DNA of 64,000 nt from an uncultured Prevotellaceae bacterium (GTDB lineage: Bacteria; Bacteroidota; Bacteroidia; Bacteroidales; Bacteroidaceae). Made by a program: the position numbers and the translations under genes. The first letter of the stretch is position 1. Each line of letters opens with the position of its first letter. The notes under the pieces were generated by a model that was not told the origin of the DNA, did no database searches, and saw only the letters and a program-made list of their open reading frames with translations. The stretch is taken from positions 1 through 64,000 of the forward strand of contig ONDA01000005.1 in the NCBI GenBank assembly GCA_900316475.1. Direction: 5' to 3'. This document shows positions 1 through 7,363 of the stretch, piece after piece.

Positions 1-103
1 AGGTAAGTGAAAATTCTGACATGGCAAAATCCTGGGCAACTTTTTGTTGCTCAGGCACTTATAAATAATGTTAAACTATAGTGTTGCGGAATTAAGGGAA
101 ACC

Positions 104-302
104 ATGAATTTCACTAATTTCACTATTTTTTATAAGGAACAAAGATTTGAAGATTTAAAAGATTTTGAGCCGACAGGCGAATAAGAAACTACGAATTTCA
201 CTAATTTCACTATTTTTTTAAGGACCACGAATTTCACTAATTTTTATAAGGAACAAAGATTTGAAGATTTAAAAGATTTTGAGCCGACAGGCGACTAAGA
301 AG
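104..302 (+). repeat. Tandem intergenic repeat, two long units and one partial unit
   Basis: A unit beginning with an AATTTCACTAATTTCAC motif and ending in a roughly 47-base block (141-187 and 255-302) occurs twice; the blocks differ at one base near the end (GGCGAATAAGAA against GGCGACTAAGAA). A partial third copy of only the AATTTCACTAATTTCACTATT part lies at 191-226. In the forward frame the long block reads as a short peptide ending in a stop both times, but there is no start codon, so coding is unlikely. The AATTTCACTAAT motif recurs at 31521 and 54451, so this is a dispersed family. Function unknown. Confidence 0.8.
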
Positions 303-313
303 AATACTAATCC

Positions 314-436
314 ATGAAAACCATGAAGTCGAAATTTATTGAGATTGCGCTGCGCATCATCATCGCAGCACTGACGGCGGCACTGACCGCCGTGACCACC
401 ACCTCGTGTATGGGCTACGGCCCGCTGACACTATGA
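314..436 (+). CDS. Smalltalk family small protein (40 aa)
   Basis: A 40-codon frame with ATG at 314 and TGA at 434-436; a second ATG at 323 is an alternative start. The product has a short basic start (KTMKSKF), one hydrophobic helix of about 20 residues rich in Ile, Ala and Leu, and then a TTTSC stretch near the end. This layout, basic start, one hydrophobic segment, then T-T-S-C, is what I know as the smalltalk protein family of Bacteroidota, usually found near HU-type DNA-binding proteins and amidases. The Cys in TSC could also be read as a lipobox-like site. No function is known for the family. Here it lies alone between repeats and kdsB, so it may be the edge of a module mostly outside the window. 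Confidence 0.7.
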   Translation: MKTMKSKFIEIALRIIIAALTAALTAVTTTSCMGYGPLTL

Positions 437-462
437 ATGTTACATTAAGCACTACGCTCTGA

Positions 463-503
463 AATCGCCGCTTTCCGCAGTAAACACTGGGAAAGCGGCG
501 ATT
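463..503. terminator. Perfect 14-bp hairpin after the smalltalk gene
   Basis: Arms 463-476 and 490-503 (AATCGCCGCTTTCC and its complement) pair perfectly around a 13-base loop. No T-run follows on the forward strand; instead there are three direct GTGACAT units at 504-524. It could still end transcription of the small gene, or act as an RNA stability hairpin. Confidence 0.45.
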
Positions 504-545
504 GTGACATGTGACATGTGACATTAAGCGCAATTTCATTCGATA

Positions 546-578
546 TTGCACGTCATACGAAAAATAATAATATCTTTG
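546..578 (+). promoter_or_regulatory. Bacteroidota-type promoter for kdsB
   Basis: TATCTTTG at 571-578 matches the -7 consensus TAnnTTTG. A TTG at 546-548 is a weak -33 with a 22-bp gap. The predicted RNA would start about 25 bases before the kdsB ATG. Confidence 0.55.
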
Positions 579-609
579 CAGGAAAGATAAGATAAAAGTT
601 GATGCCCTT

Positions 610-1359
610 ATGAAATTTATCGCAATCATTCCAGCACGTTACGCCTCTTCGCGCTTCCCCGGAAAGCCGTTGGCCGAACTTGGCGGCAAGGCCGTTATCC
701 AAAGAGTCTACGAACAAGTAGTCAGCGTCTTAAACGAGGCATACGTGGCTACCGACGACGAACGTATATATAATAAGGTTCGAGAGTTTGGCGGACAGGC
801 TGTGATGACGCGCGCTGACCACCAGAGCGGCACGGACCGTATTGAAGAGGCCGTGACGAAGATTGGCACGACGGCCGACGTCATCATCAACGTTCAGGGC
901 GACGAGCCTTTCATTCAGCGCTCACAGATTGAGACGCTCTGCCGGCTCTTCGACGACCCGCAGACGCAGATAGGCACCCTCGGCAAGCGCTTCGACTCCA
1001 TAGAGGCCGCTGAGAATCCCAATTCGCCGAAAATAGTGACCGACGTCCATGGTTTTGCGCTCTACTTCAGCCGCTCTGTCATACCTTTCATACGCGGCAA
1101 GGAGCGGGAGGATTGGTTGCAGCAATACCCCTTCCTGAAGCATCTCGGTATCTACGCCTACCGCCGCGAGGTATTGGCAGCCATCACAAAATTGCCCCAG
1201 AGTCCGCTCGAGAAGGCGGAAAGTCTGGAGCAACTTCGCTGGCTGCAGAATGGTTATCGCATACGTGTTGGCGAAACCGATGTGGAGACGGTGGGTATCG
1301 ACACGCCCGAAGACCTGCAACGAGCCGAGGCCTTCTTAGCTGAGACGCATCTGCTGTAG
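610..1359 (+). CDS. kdsB: 3-deoxy-manno-octulosonate cytidylyltransferase
   Basis: Activates Kdo with CTP to CMP-Kdo in the cytoplasm, for the inner core of lipopolysaccharide. The start IPARYASSRFPGKPL (residues 7-21) is the nucleotide-binding signature of KdsB, and VQGDEPFI (about 95-102) is the conserved metal/nucleotide region; G-I-D-T-P-E-D-L close to the C-terminus is also typical. 249 residues is the normal family length. The ATG at 610 sits shortly after a good -7 box. The gene ends 24 bases inside the converging J-domain gene, so the two 3' ends overlap. Identification is firm. Confidence 0.96.
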   Translation: MKFIAIIPARYASSRFPGKPLAELGGKAVIQRVYEQVVSVLNEAYVATDDERIYNKVREFGGQAVMTRADHQSGTDRIEEAVTKIGTTADVIINVQGDEPFIQRSQIETLCRLFDDPQTQIGTLGKRFDSIEAAENPNSPKIVTDVHGFALYFSRSVIPFIRGKEREDWLQQYPFLKHLGIYAYRREVLAAITKLPQSPLEKAESLEQLRWLQNGYRIRVGETDVETVGIDTPEDLQRAEAFLAETHLL

Positions 1360-1986
1360 CAGCTCTTTCTGGCGGTCGCTGAGCGTTGTGGGCAGGGTCA
1401 CCTGGTAGGTGATGATAAGGTCGCTCCCACCCTGCCCTTTGCCGCGCAGACGGACCTTCGTGCCGGGCTGGGTGCCGGGCTTGATTTTCAGCTTGAGTTT
1501 GGTGCCCGTCTGCAGGCTCACGATAATCTCGCCGCCAAGCAGGGCGGTGTACATGTCGATGGTGACAGTGGCCTGCGACGTCTGCGGCTGGCTATGGCCG
1601 AAATCGCCAAAGGGCGAACAGCCACGAGCGCCACCGCCGAACAGATTCTCGAAGAACGACGAGAAACCGCCGCCGCCACCCTTGGAGAACCCTGAGAAGT
1701 CGAAGCCCTCAAAGGGATTGCCGCCACCCTGGCCGCCGAAGCCGCCTCCCATCTGGTCGGCCTGTTTCCACTGCTCGCCATACTGGTCGTACTTCTTACG
1801 CTTCTCAGGATCGCCAATGACATCGTAAGCCTCATTCAAAGCCTGAAACTTTGCCTTCGCCTTAGGGTCGTCGGGGTGCAAGTCGGGATGGAACTGCTTC
1901 GCCCTTTTCAGGTAAGCTTTCTTAACGTCTTTCTGCGGTATCGTCTTGTCGACGCCTAAAATCTTGTAGTAATCAATAAATGCCAT
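1336..1986 (-). CDS. J-domain (DnaJ/CbpA-like) co-chaperone
   Basis: A 216-residue protein with an N-terminal J domain (about 5-70) including the HPD motif at residues 33-35 that stimulates DnaK ATPase. A long Gly/Phe-rich region follows (about 79-130), then a single C-terminal beta domain with the KIKPGTQPGTKVRLRGKG pattern. There is no cysteine-rich zinc domain and only one C-terminal domain, so it is shorter than classical DnaJ or CbpA (about 300 residues or more). The start is supported by an unusually strong Shine-Dalgarno sequence for this phylum (AAGGAGG on the reverse strand, 1994-2000). Likely a cytoplasmic DnaK partner; its specific client is unknown. Confidence 0.85.
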   Translation of the reverse strand: MAFIDYYKILGVDKTIPQKDVKKAYLKRAKQFHPDLHPDDPKAKAKFQALNEAYDVIGDPEKRKKYDQYGEQWKQADQMGGGFGGQGGGNPFEGFDFSGFSKGGGGGFSSFFENLFGGGARGCSPFGDFGHSQPQTSQATVTIDMYTALLGGEIIVSLQTGTKLKLKIKPGTQPGTKVRLRGKGQGGSDLIITYQVTLPTTLSDRQKELLQQMRLS

Positions 1987-2095
1987 ATTCTTTCCTCCTT
2001 ATTTTTTATTCATAAAGTCAGCAGCAAAAAGTGTGCCAAGCCATTTTATCATGAAAAAAAACCGTTCTTTCGATGGTTCTCTCATATTTTTTTTG

Positions 2096-2103
2096 TAATT
2101 TTG
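2096..2103 (+). promoter_or_regulatory. -7 promoter box for the 5'-nucleotidase gene
   Basis: TAATTTTG at 2096-2103 fits the -7 consensus; no clear TTTG is found 20 bases upstream (only TTTC at 2068). It lies over the TTG at 2101, which rules that codon out as the start and supports the ATG at 2131. Confidence 0.55.
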
Positions 2104-2130
2104 CACTGTAAAAATACAAAAAGGCAGACA

Positions 2131-3900
2131 ATGAAGCTATACTTTCTGGCAATCCTAACACTGCTATCAACAGTTCAAACAATGATAGCTGCGACAAAGA
2201 CCATCAAGCTCAAGGTGATTGAGACCAGCGACGTGCATGGGCACTTCTTTCCCTACGATTTTATGGAGAAGAAGCCCCTGCAAGGAACGCTTGTACGCGT
2301 GAACACCTATGTCAAGAAGCAGCGTCAGCAGTACGGCGACCACCTGCTGCTCATCGACAACGGCGACATTCTGCAAGGCCAGCCTTGTGTCTACTGGTCG
2401 AACTACGTCATGCCGCAGGACGAGAACCTTGCCGCATCGGTTGTGAACTACATGAAGTACGATGCCGAGACCGTCGGGAACCACGACATAGAGCCCGGGC
2501 ATAAGGTCTACGACAAGTGGATACGTGAGGTGCGGTGCCCGCTCCTGGGGGCCAACATCGTCAGGAAGGACCAACCCGATGCCTCGCTGCTGAACGGCCG
2601 TCCGGCAGCTGTTTACAGCGGTCTGCAGCCCTACTCCGTTCATTATGTCGAAGGTGTGAAGATCGTCATCCTCGGTATGCTCACGCCAGCCATTCCCCAC
2701 TGGCTCAACGAGAGTGTCTGGAAGGGAATGGCATTCGAGGAGATGGTGGGATGTGCCAAGAAGTGGGTCAGGTACATCAAGGAGCAGGAGCACCCTGACC
2801 TCATCTTCGGACTCTTCCACAGCGGCAAGGACGGCGGCATCGTCACCCCCGAGTACGAGGAGGACGCTACGGCCTGCGTTGCCCGCGAGGTACCAGGATT
2901 CGATGTCATCTTCTTCGGTCACGACCATCAGGTACACAACGAATGGGTCGACAACGTGGCTCAAGGCCGCACACTGATTATCGACCCGTCGTGCTATGCC
3001 CAGAACATTGCCGAAGCCGAGATAGCACTGACCTACCAGAACGGCCGGCTAACGAAAAAAGACATTAAGGGCAACATTGTCAGCGTGCGCGACGAGGAGG
3101 TTGACACGGTGATGCTACAGCACTTTCAGCCTGCCATCGACAAAATCAAGAAGTACGTCGAGCGCCGTATAGGCCGCTTCGAGCATCCCATCTATACCCG
3201 TGAGAGCTTTTTCGGCAATTCAGCCTTTACCGACCTCATCCATAATCTGCAACTGCAGATTTCGAAAGCCGACATATCGTTCAACGCTCCCTTGTCGTTC
3301 AATACTGTCATCGAAGCCGGCGAAGTGACACAGGCCGACATGTTCAAGCTATACCGCTTCGAGAATTTGCTTTACGTCCTCCGAATGACTGGTGAGGAAA
3401 TCCGCAAGCACCTGGAGTTCTCGTACGACATGTGGGGAAACACGATGACCAGTCCTGACGACCACGCCTTGCGCCTGAACAGCAGTGCAAGGGATGACCA
3501 GCAGCGAACCGGATTCCAGTACTACACCTTCAACTTCGACTCTGCCTGCGGCATCGACTACGAGGTGGACCTGACGAAGCCCGACGGTCAGAAGGTACAC
3601 ATCCTGCAGATGTCTGACGGAACGCCCTTCGACGAGCACAAGTGGTATAAGGTGGTGATGAATAGCTATCGCGCCAATGGCGGTGGCGAACTGCTCATCC
3701 GCGGTGCCGGCATCCCCAAGGACTCGTTGGAGAGCCGCGTGCTCTTCCATACCGAACTCGACCAGCGCCACTACCTGACAAACGAGATAGAGCGGCTGGG
3801 GGTCGTCGACCCGAAGCCCAACAGCAACTGGCGTTTCGTTCCCGAGGCTTGGGTGAAGCCCGCCCTGCGTCGCGACAGTCTCCAACTCTTTGGACAATGA
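2131..3900 (+). CDS. Periplasmic bifunctional metallophosphatase / 5'-nucleotidase
   Basis: Belongs to the UshA/CpdB-like 5'-nucleotidase family, which removes phosphate from nucleotides or cyclic nucleotides outside the inner membrane. From ATG 2131 it has 589 residues and a signal peptide (basic Lys then hydrophobic, ending near T-M-I-A-A). Metallophosphoesterase motifs are intact: TSDVHGHFFP (D-x-H), DNGDILQGQP, TVGNHD and FFGHDHQVHN. The second half carries the 5'-nucleotidase C-terminal substrate domain, with an N-S-Y-R-A-N-G-G-G loop. The stop overlaps the start of nudC (ATGA), so the two are probably translated together. The substrate cannot be told from sequence alone. Confidence 0.88.
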   Translation: MKLYFLAILTLLSTVQTMIAATKTIKLKVIETSDVHGHFFPYDFMEKKPLQGTLVRVNTYVKKQRQQYGDHLLLIDNGDILQGQPCVYWSNYVMPQDENLAASVVNYMKYDAETVGNHDIEPGHKVYDKWIREVRCPLLGANIVRKDQPDASLLNGRPAAVYSGLQPYSVHYVEGVKIVILGMLTPAIPHWLNESVWKGMAFEEMVGCAKKWVRYIKEQEHPDLIFGLFHSGKDGGIVTPEYEEDATACVAREVPGFDVIFFGHDHQVHNEWVDNVAQGRTLIIDPSCYAQNIAEAEIALTYQNGRLTKKDIKGNIVSVRDEEVDTVMLQHFQPAIDKIKKYVERRIGRFEHPIYTRESFFGNSAFTDLIHNLQLQISKADISFNAPLSFNTVIEAGEVTQADMFKLYRFENLLYVLRMTGEEIRKHLEFSYDMWGNTMTSPDDHALRLNSSARDDQQRTGFQYYTFNFDSACGIDYEVDLTKPDGQKVHILQMSDGTPFDEHKWYKVVMNSYRANGGGELLIRGAGIPKDSLESRVLFHTELDQRHYLTNEIERLGVVDPKPNSNWRFVPEAWVKPALRRDSLQLFGQ

Positions 3901-4691
3901 AGAAGTATTATTTCGTATTCTGCAAGGACGAGTTGCTGCTGGACGAACGTCCTGACGGCACCTTCACCATACCCCTCTGCGAGGAACCGCCCACCGAAGT
4001 GAAGCCGTGGACACACCTGATGGCCATAGCGCCGATGGAGGACGGCACAGAGGTCGTGGCATACCGGACGGACACGCCCAACCACGCGACCGTTCCCCTG
4101 CGCCAAAGCTACTACAAACTGCCACGCGAACTCTACCTTAAGGCAGGAAAGTGCCAAGAACTGCTCTACTGGGATCAGAACACCAGATACTGCGGCGTTT
4201 GTGGCTCACCAATGCGTATGGACACCATTATCTCGAAGAAGTGTACAGAGTGCGGAAAGGAGGTCTGGCCACAATTGGCGACGGCTGTCATTGCACTCAT
4301 CCATCGTGGCGAAGAGGTGCTTTTGGTGCAGGCCAAGAACTTCCGCACGAATTTCTATGGTCTTGTGGCAGGCTTCGTCGAAACGGGCGAGACCCTGGAA
4401 GAAGCCGTAGCTCGCGAGGCTCTTGAGGAGACCGGCGTCACCATCGGCAACATCCGCTACTTCGCTTCACAGCCCTGGCCCTACCCCTGCGGGCTGATGG
4501 TGGGATTCCACGCTGACTACGTCAGTGGCGAGCTGCATCTACAGCAGAGCGAGATAGCCCGTGCAGGATGGTTCCGGCGAGACAACCTGCCGACAATTCC
4601 TGAAAAACTTTCCATTGCAAGGATGCTCATAGACGACTGGATAGAAAATTTTTCGAATGATTTTCTTGGCAATATCATAAAAAAACAGTAA
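3897..4691 (+). CDS. nudC: NAD(+) diphosphatase / NADH pyrophosphatase (Nudix)
   Basis: Hydrolyses NAD(H), or NAD caps on RNA, to the mononucleotides. From ATG 3897 it has 264 residues. It has an N-terminal domain, a four-cysteine zinc ribbon (C99, C102, C116, C119) and a perfect Nudix box starting at G159 (G-x5-E-x7-R-E-x2-E-E-x-G). It is followed by SQPWPYP, the signature that separates NudC from other Nudix enzymes. The start overlaps the stop of the nucleotidase gene by four bases; together they could form a nucleotide-turnover pair. An upstream in-frame ATG at 3849 is unlikely because it would overlap the previous gene by 50 bases. Confidence 0.92.
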   Translation: MKKYYFVFCKDELLLDERPDGTFTIPLCEEPPTEVKPWTHLMAIAPMEDGTEVVAYRTDTPNHATVPLRQSYYKLPRELYLKAGKCQELLYWDQNTRYCGVCGSPMRMDTIISKKCTECGKEVWPQLATAVIALIHRGEEVLLVQAKNFRTNFYGLVAGFVETGETLEEAVAREALEETGVTIGNIRYFASQPWPYPCGLMVGFHADYVSGELHLQQSEIARAGWFRRDNLPTIPEKLSIARMLIDDWIENFSNDFLGNIIKKQ

Positions 4692-4696
4692 TTTTG
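4666..4696 (+). promoter_or_regulatory. Promoter for the HU/SPOR gene
   Basis: TTG at 4666-4668 and TAATTTTG at 4689-4696, 20 bp apart, fit the Bacteroidota promoter. Only five bases separate the -7 box from the GTG start at 4702, so the message may have almost no leader. Confidence 0.6.
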
Positions 4697-4701
4697 CAGT
4701 C

Positions 4702-5721
4702 GTGATTGAACTTGAAAGACATATTGAAATCCTTCTCCTGGAGAACGACTGCGTCATAGTGCCTGATTTAGGGGGCTTTATGGCGCACCATTATGAGGCA
4801 CGCTACGATGCCGAAGACCATCTCTTCCTGCCACCGCAACGCACCTTGGGTTTTAATCCTCAGCTCAAGCTCAATGATTCGTTGTTGGCACAGTCCTATG
4901 TCGAGGCCTACGACATCAGCTACCCGGAAGCTATCCGGCGCATCGAGGCCGAGGTGACGGAACTTTGGCAGCACCTTCGGGCAGAAGGTTTCTATGACCT
5001 GAACGATATCGGACGGCTGACCTTCAACGACGAGGGCCGCTTAGCCTTCGAGCCCTGCGAGGCAGGAATCCTTACGCCGGAACTCTATGGCCTGAGTACT
5101 TTGGAGTTCAAGTACTTGCCCGGTTTTGTTCCCGCTACGAAAGATGGCAGCGAGAAAAGTCATGCTGACAATTCTCTATCGGCTGACGAGGCCGAAAGCA
5201 AAGAGGCACTGACGATTCCCATGTCATGGGTGCGTAATACCATTGCCATAGCAGCTGCCATCCTGGCATTCTTCATCTTCACCACGCCTGTCAGCAACGA
5301 CAATCTTTCAGGAATGAGCATGAGCCAGGTCAACCTGCCGCTGATGATAAAAGACACCAACATCAAGGCCACGCCAGCGCAGTTTAACCGTCAGGCCATC
5401 CGCAAGACGATTCAGAAAAAAGACATGGTGGCTGTCGACACCGTAGCTGCTACAACAGCAAAGAAGGTCGTTCCGGCAGCGGTTCCTGCTCCAGCACCCT
5501 ACTGCATTGTTTTAGCCAGTCAGGTAACGGAGCGCAATGCTAATGAGTTCATCAGCAAGCTTCGTGACAAAGGCATTGAAGCACGTATCTACATGCACAA
5601 GAGCGTGAGGCGCGTGGTCTGTGGCAACTACTCTACCGAAGCTGAGGCTTATCAGGCCATGCACGACATACACCGTCAAGACGGACTGTCGGAGGCTTGG
5701 GTCTACAAACTAAGAAACTAA
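4702..5721 (+). CDS. HU-CCDC81 and SPOR domain membrane protein
   Basis: A 339-residue protein. Residues 1 to about 130 (HIEILLLENDCVIVPDLGGF) match the HU-CCDC81 type N-terminal domains known in Bacteroidota. A single membrane helix lies around 178-195 (TIAIAAAILAFFIFTTP), then a low-complexity linker. A SPOR domain (about 265-339, starting PYCIVLASQV) should bind denuded peptidoglycan strands at division sites. The start is a GTG at 4702: the next Met (residue 26) would cut into the conserved HU part. Likely links the cytoplasm or nucleoid to the septal wall, but that role is an inference. Confidence 0.82.
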   Translation: MIELERHIEILLLENDCVIVPDLGGFMAHHYEARYDAEDHLFLPPQRTLGFNPQLKLNDSLLAQSYVEAYDISYPEAIRRIEAEVTELWQHLRAEGFYDLNDIGRLTFNDEGRLAFEPCEAGILTPELYGLSTLEFKYLPGFVPATKDGSEKSHADNSLSADEAESKEALTIPMSWVRNTIAIAAAILAFFIFTTPVSNDNLSGMSMSQVNLPLMIKDTNIKATPAQFNRQAIRKTIQKKDMVAVDTVAATTAKKVVPAAVPAPAPYCIVLASQVTERNANEFISKLRDKGIEARIYMHKSVRRVVCGNYSTEAEAYQAMHDIHRQDGLSEAWVYKLRN

Positions 5722-5724
5722 GTC

Positions 5725-6243
5725 ATGAAGCGAGTCCGTTGTCCCAAGTGCGACCATTATATCATCTTCGACGAGACGAAATACACCGAAGGCCAGTCGC
5801 TGGTTTTCCAGTGCGAGGAATGCGGCAAGCAGTTCGGCATACGTATTGGCGTCGCCAAGCTGAAAGCGACACAGAAGGAAGACAATCCTGACGAGCAGGC
5901 TAACGAAGGAGGCTGTGGATCGATTGTCGTCATCGAGAATGTCTTCCACTTCAAGCAGGTCATCCCCCTGCAAATGGGCGACAATGTCATTGGCCGCTAT
6001 CAGAAGGGGAACCCCATTAACACCGCATTTGAGACCGTTGACCCCAGCGTCGACCTAAACCACTGCACCATCAACGTCAGCCGGAACAAGCGTGGAGAGT
6101 TGTGCTACACCCTTGCCGACAACAACAGCAAAACTGGCACCTTTGTCGACAACGTGGAGATAAAAGGAAAAGAGCGCCGCGTCATTGCCGACGGCACTCT
6201 CTTTACCATTGGTGCTACGAGTATTATTCTGCGTGGCGCCTAA
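5725..6243 (+). CDS. Zinc-ribbon and FHA domain protein
   Basis: A 172-residue protein starting three bases after the HU/SPOR gene. Residues 5-40 form a four-cysteine ribbon (C-P-K-C ... C-E-E-C), similar to MJ0042-type zinc ribbons. Residues about 75-170 form an FHA fold with the leading G-R, an L-A-D-N-N-S-K-T-G-T-F-V core and a glycine-rich end. In the usual S-x-R-x-H position it reads S-V-D-L-N-H: His is kept but the Ser and Arg that touch phosphothreonine look replaced, so classic pThr binding is uncertain. Cytoplasmic. Its 3' end overlaps the converging Wzz-like gene by four bases. No specific function can be given. Confidence 0.78.
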   Translation: MKRVRCPKCDHYIIFDETKYTEGQSLVFQCEECGKQFGIRIGVAKLKATQKEDNPDEQANEGGCGSIVVIENVFHFKQVIPLQMGDNVIGRYQKGNPINTAFETVDPSVDLNHCTINVSRNKRGELCYTLADNNSKTGTFVDNVEIKGKERRVIADGTLFTIGATSIILRGA

Positions 6244-7343
6244 AGTCCCAACAGCGGTTTCAGCAAGCCATCCTTATATAACACCCATACCGTTGTTCCC
6301 ATAAATGCCAGGAACAAGAACACAAGAACTATACGTACCTTCCTAGGAGCAACCGGCTGGACAGGCACAGTGGCGCTCTGAAGCGTCGTAAAAGCGGGCG
6401 TTTCCTCCTGAACCTTGGCCTTAGCTGTCTGCAACTGGGATGCGATGGCATTGTAGGCATTGTACTTCAGCTGCATCTCGTTCTCCAAGTCAACCTGATG
6501 CATACGCACACTCTGCAAAATCAGATCCTGGTTGGCATCACTAAAGGAGGCATAAAGCTGACGGGCCTTGTCGTACTCACGCTTGGCCTCGACATACAGC
6601 TTCTGGTTGTACTCCAAGTCGTTGCGGGCCTTCGACGTACGGTATTCCGTAATGAATTTCTGGAGGCGCTCCTGAACGGAGTCGGCCATCGTAGCACAAA
6701 CCACAGGATCCTGGTCGGTAACCTGAATGGTGATGACCAGTGTCTTCTTATCAACGTCGCACACCACAAGCTTGTTAATCATCTTCGCAACAGCAGTCTG
6801 GCGTTTCGTCAGGCGGAAGGGATTGACAGGCTTCTGAACCTTCGACAAGGTGTCGCTGCCGGCCAACAAATTACCAATGGCTTTCGTCACACCACCGATG
6901 GCTGCACTCCACCAAGGACGCTTCTGCTCATTCACCAGATAGTCGTAGTAGGTCATCTCACATGTATCCTTGTCACGACGTACCTTCACGGGGAACAAGC
7001 TGGTCTTGAAGTCCACAGAGTTCATCAAGTCAGGATAAAGCGTCGGGAAGAGTGCCTCGCTGCCGTTACGGCCAGAACCGAGATTCATACCGAATGTAGA
7101 AGCCAACATACTTAAAGACGTACGACTACTGCTACTCGTCGACAGCTCAGGAGCCAACATCACTGTGCAGGTATAGCTACGAGGAATGCTGAGGGCATAG
7201 ATACAAGCCAGGACAAAGGTAACGCCACATACCTTCAAGTAAAGTTTCTTGCGGCGCTTCACCGACTGCCACATCGCACCGAAGTCGATACTGCTCTCTT
7301 CGGGCTCCATGCTATTGTTGTTTTTGTTCTCTATTTCTTCCAT
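6240..7343 (-). CDS. Wzz-like polysaccharide chain-length determinant
   Basis: A 367-residue inner-membrane protein of the polysaccharide co-polymerase family, which sets chain length or drives export of surface polysaccharide. It has a Wzz domain with a first membrane helix at about 38-56, a long periplasmic part including a coiled-coil-like stretch (about 225-315), a proline-rich lead (P-V-Q-P-V-A-P) and a second helix near 335-355. There is no C-terminal tyrosine-kinase domain. It lies 20 bases after the Wza-like gene and is the last gene of this reverse-strand export operon. Confidence 0.88.
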   Translation of the reverse strand: MEEIENKNNNSMEPEESSIDFGAMWQSVKRRKKLYLKVCGVTFVLACIYALSIPRSYTCTVMLAPELSTSSSSRTSLSMLASTFGMNLGSGRNGSEALFPTLYPDLMNSVDFKTSLFPVKVRRDKDTCEMTYYDYLVNEQKRPWWSAAIGGVTKAIGNLLAGSDTLSKVQKPVNPFRLTKRQTAVAKMINKLVVCDVDKKTLVITIQVTDQDPVVCATMADSVQERLQKFITEYRTSKARNDLEYNQKLYVEAKREYDKARQLYASFSDANQDLILQSVRMHQVDLENEMQLKYNAYNAIASQLQTAKAKVQEETPAFTTLQSATVPVQPVAPRKVRIVLVFLFLAFMGTTVWVLYKDGLLKPLLGL

Positions 7344-7363
7344 TATAAGGTATGTTTAGTCGT

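Noticed and set aside
1-25. GGTAAGTGAAA at the window start resembles the opening of repeat family A
   Set aside because: Only about ten bases agree and the following GAAAACAnCCCAC block is missing.
31-55. Hairpin CCTGGGCAAC / GTTGCTCAGG with a TTTTT loop
   Set aside because: The stem is fair, but no T-run follows and the gene it might end lies outside the window, so I do not call it a terminator.
2101-2130. TTG start 30 bases before the nucleotidase ATG
   Set aside because: It overlaps the -7 promoter box and would add a polar stretch before the signal peptide.
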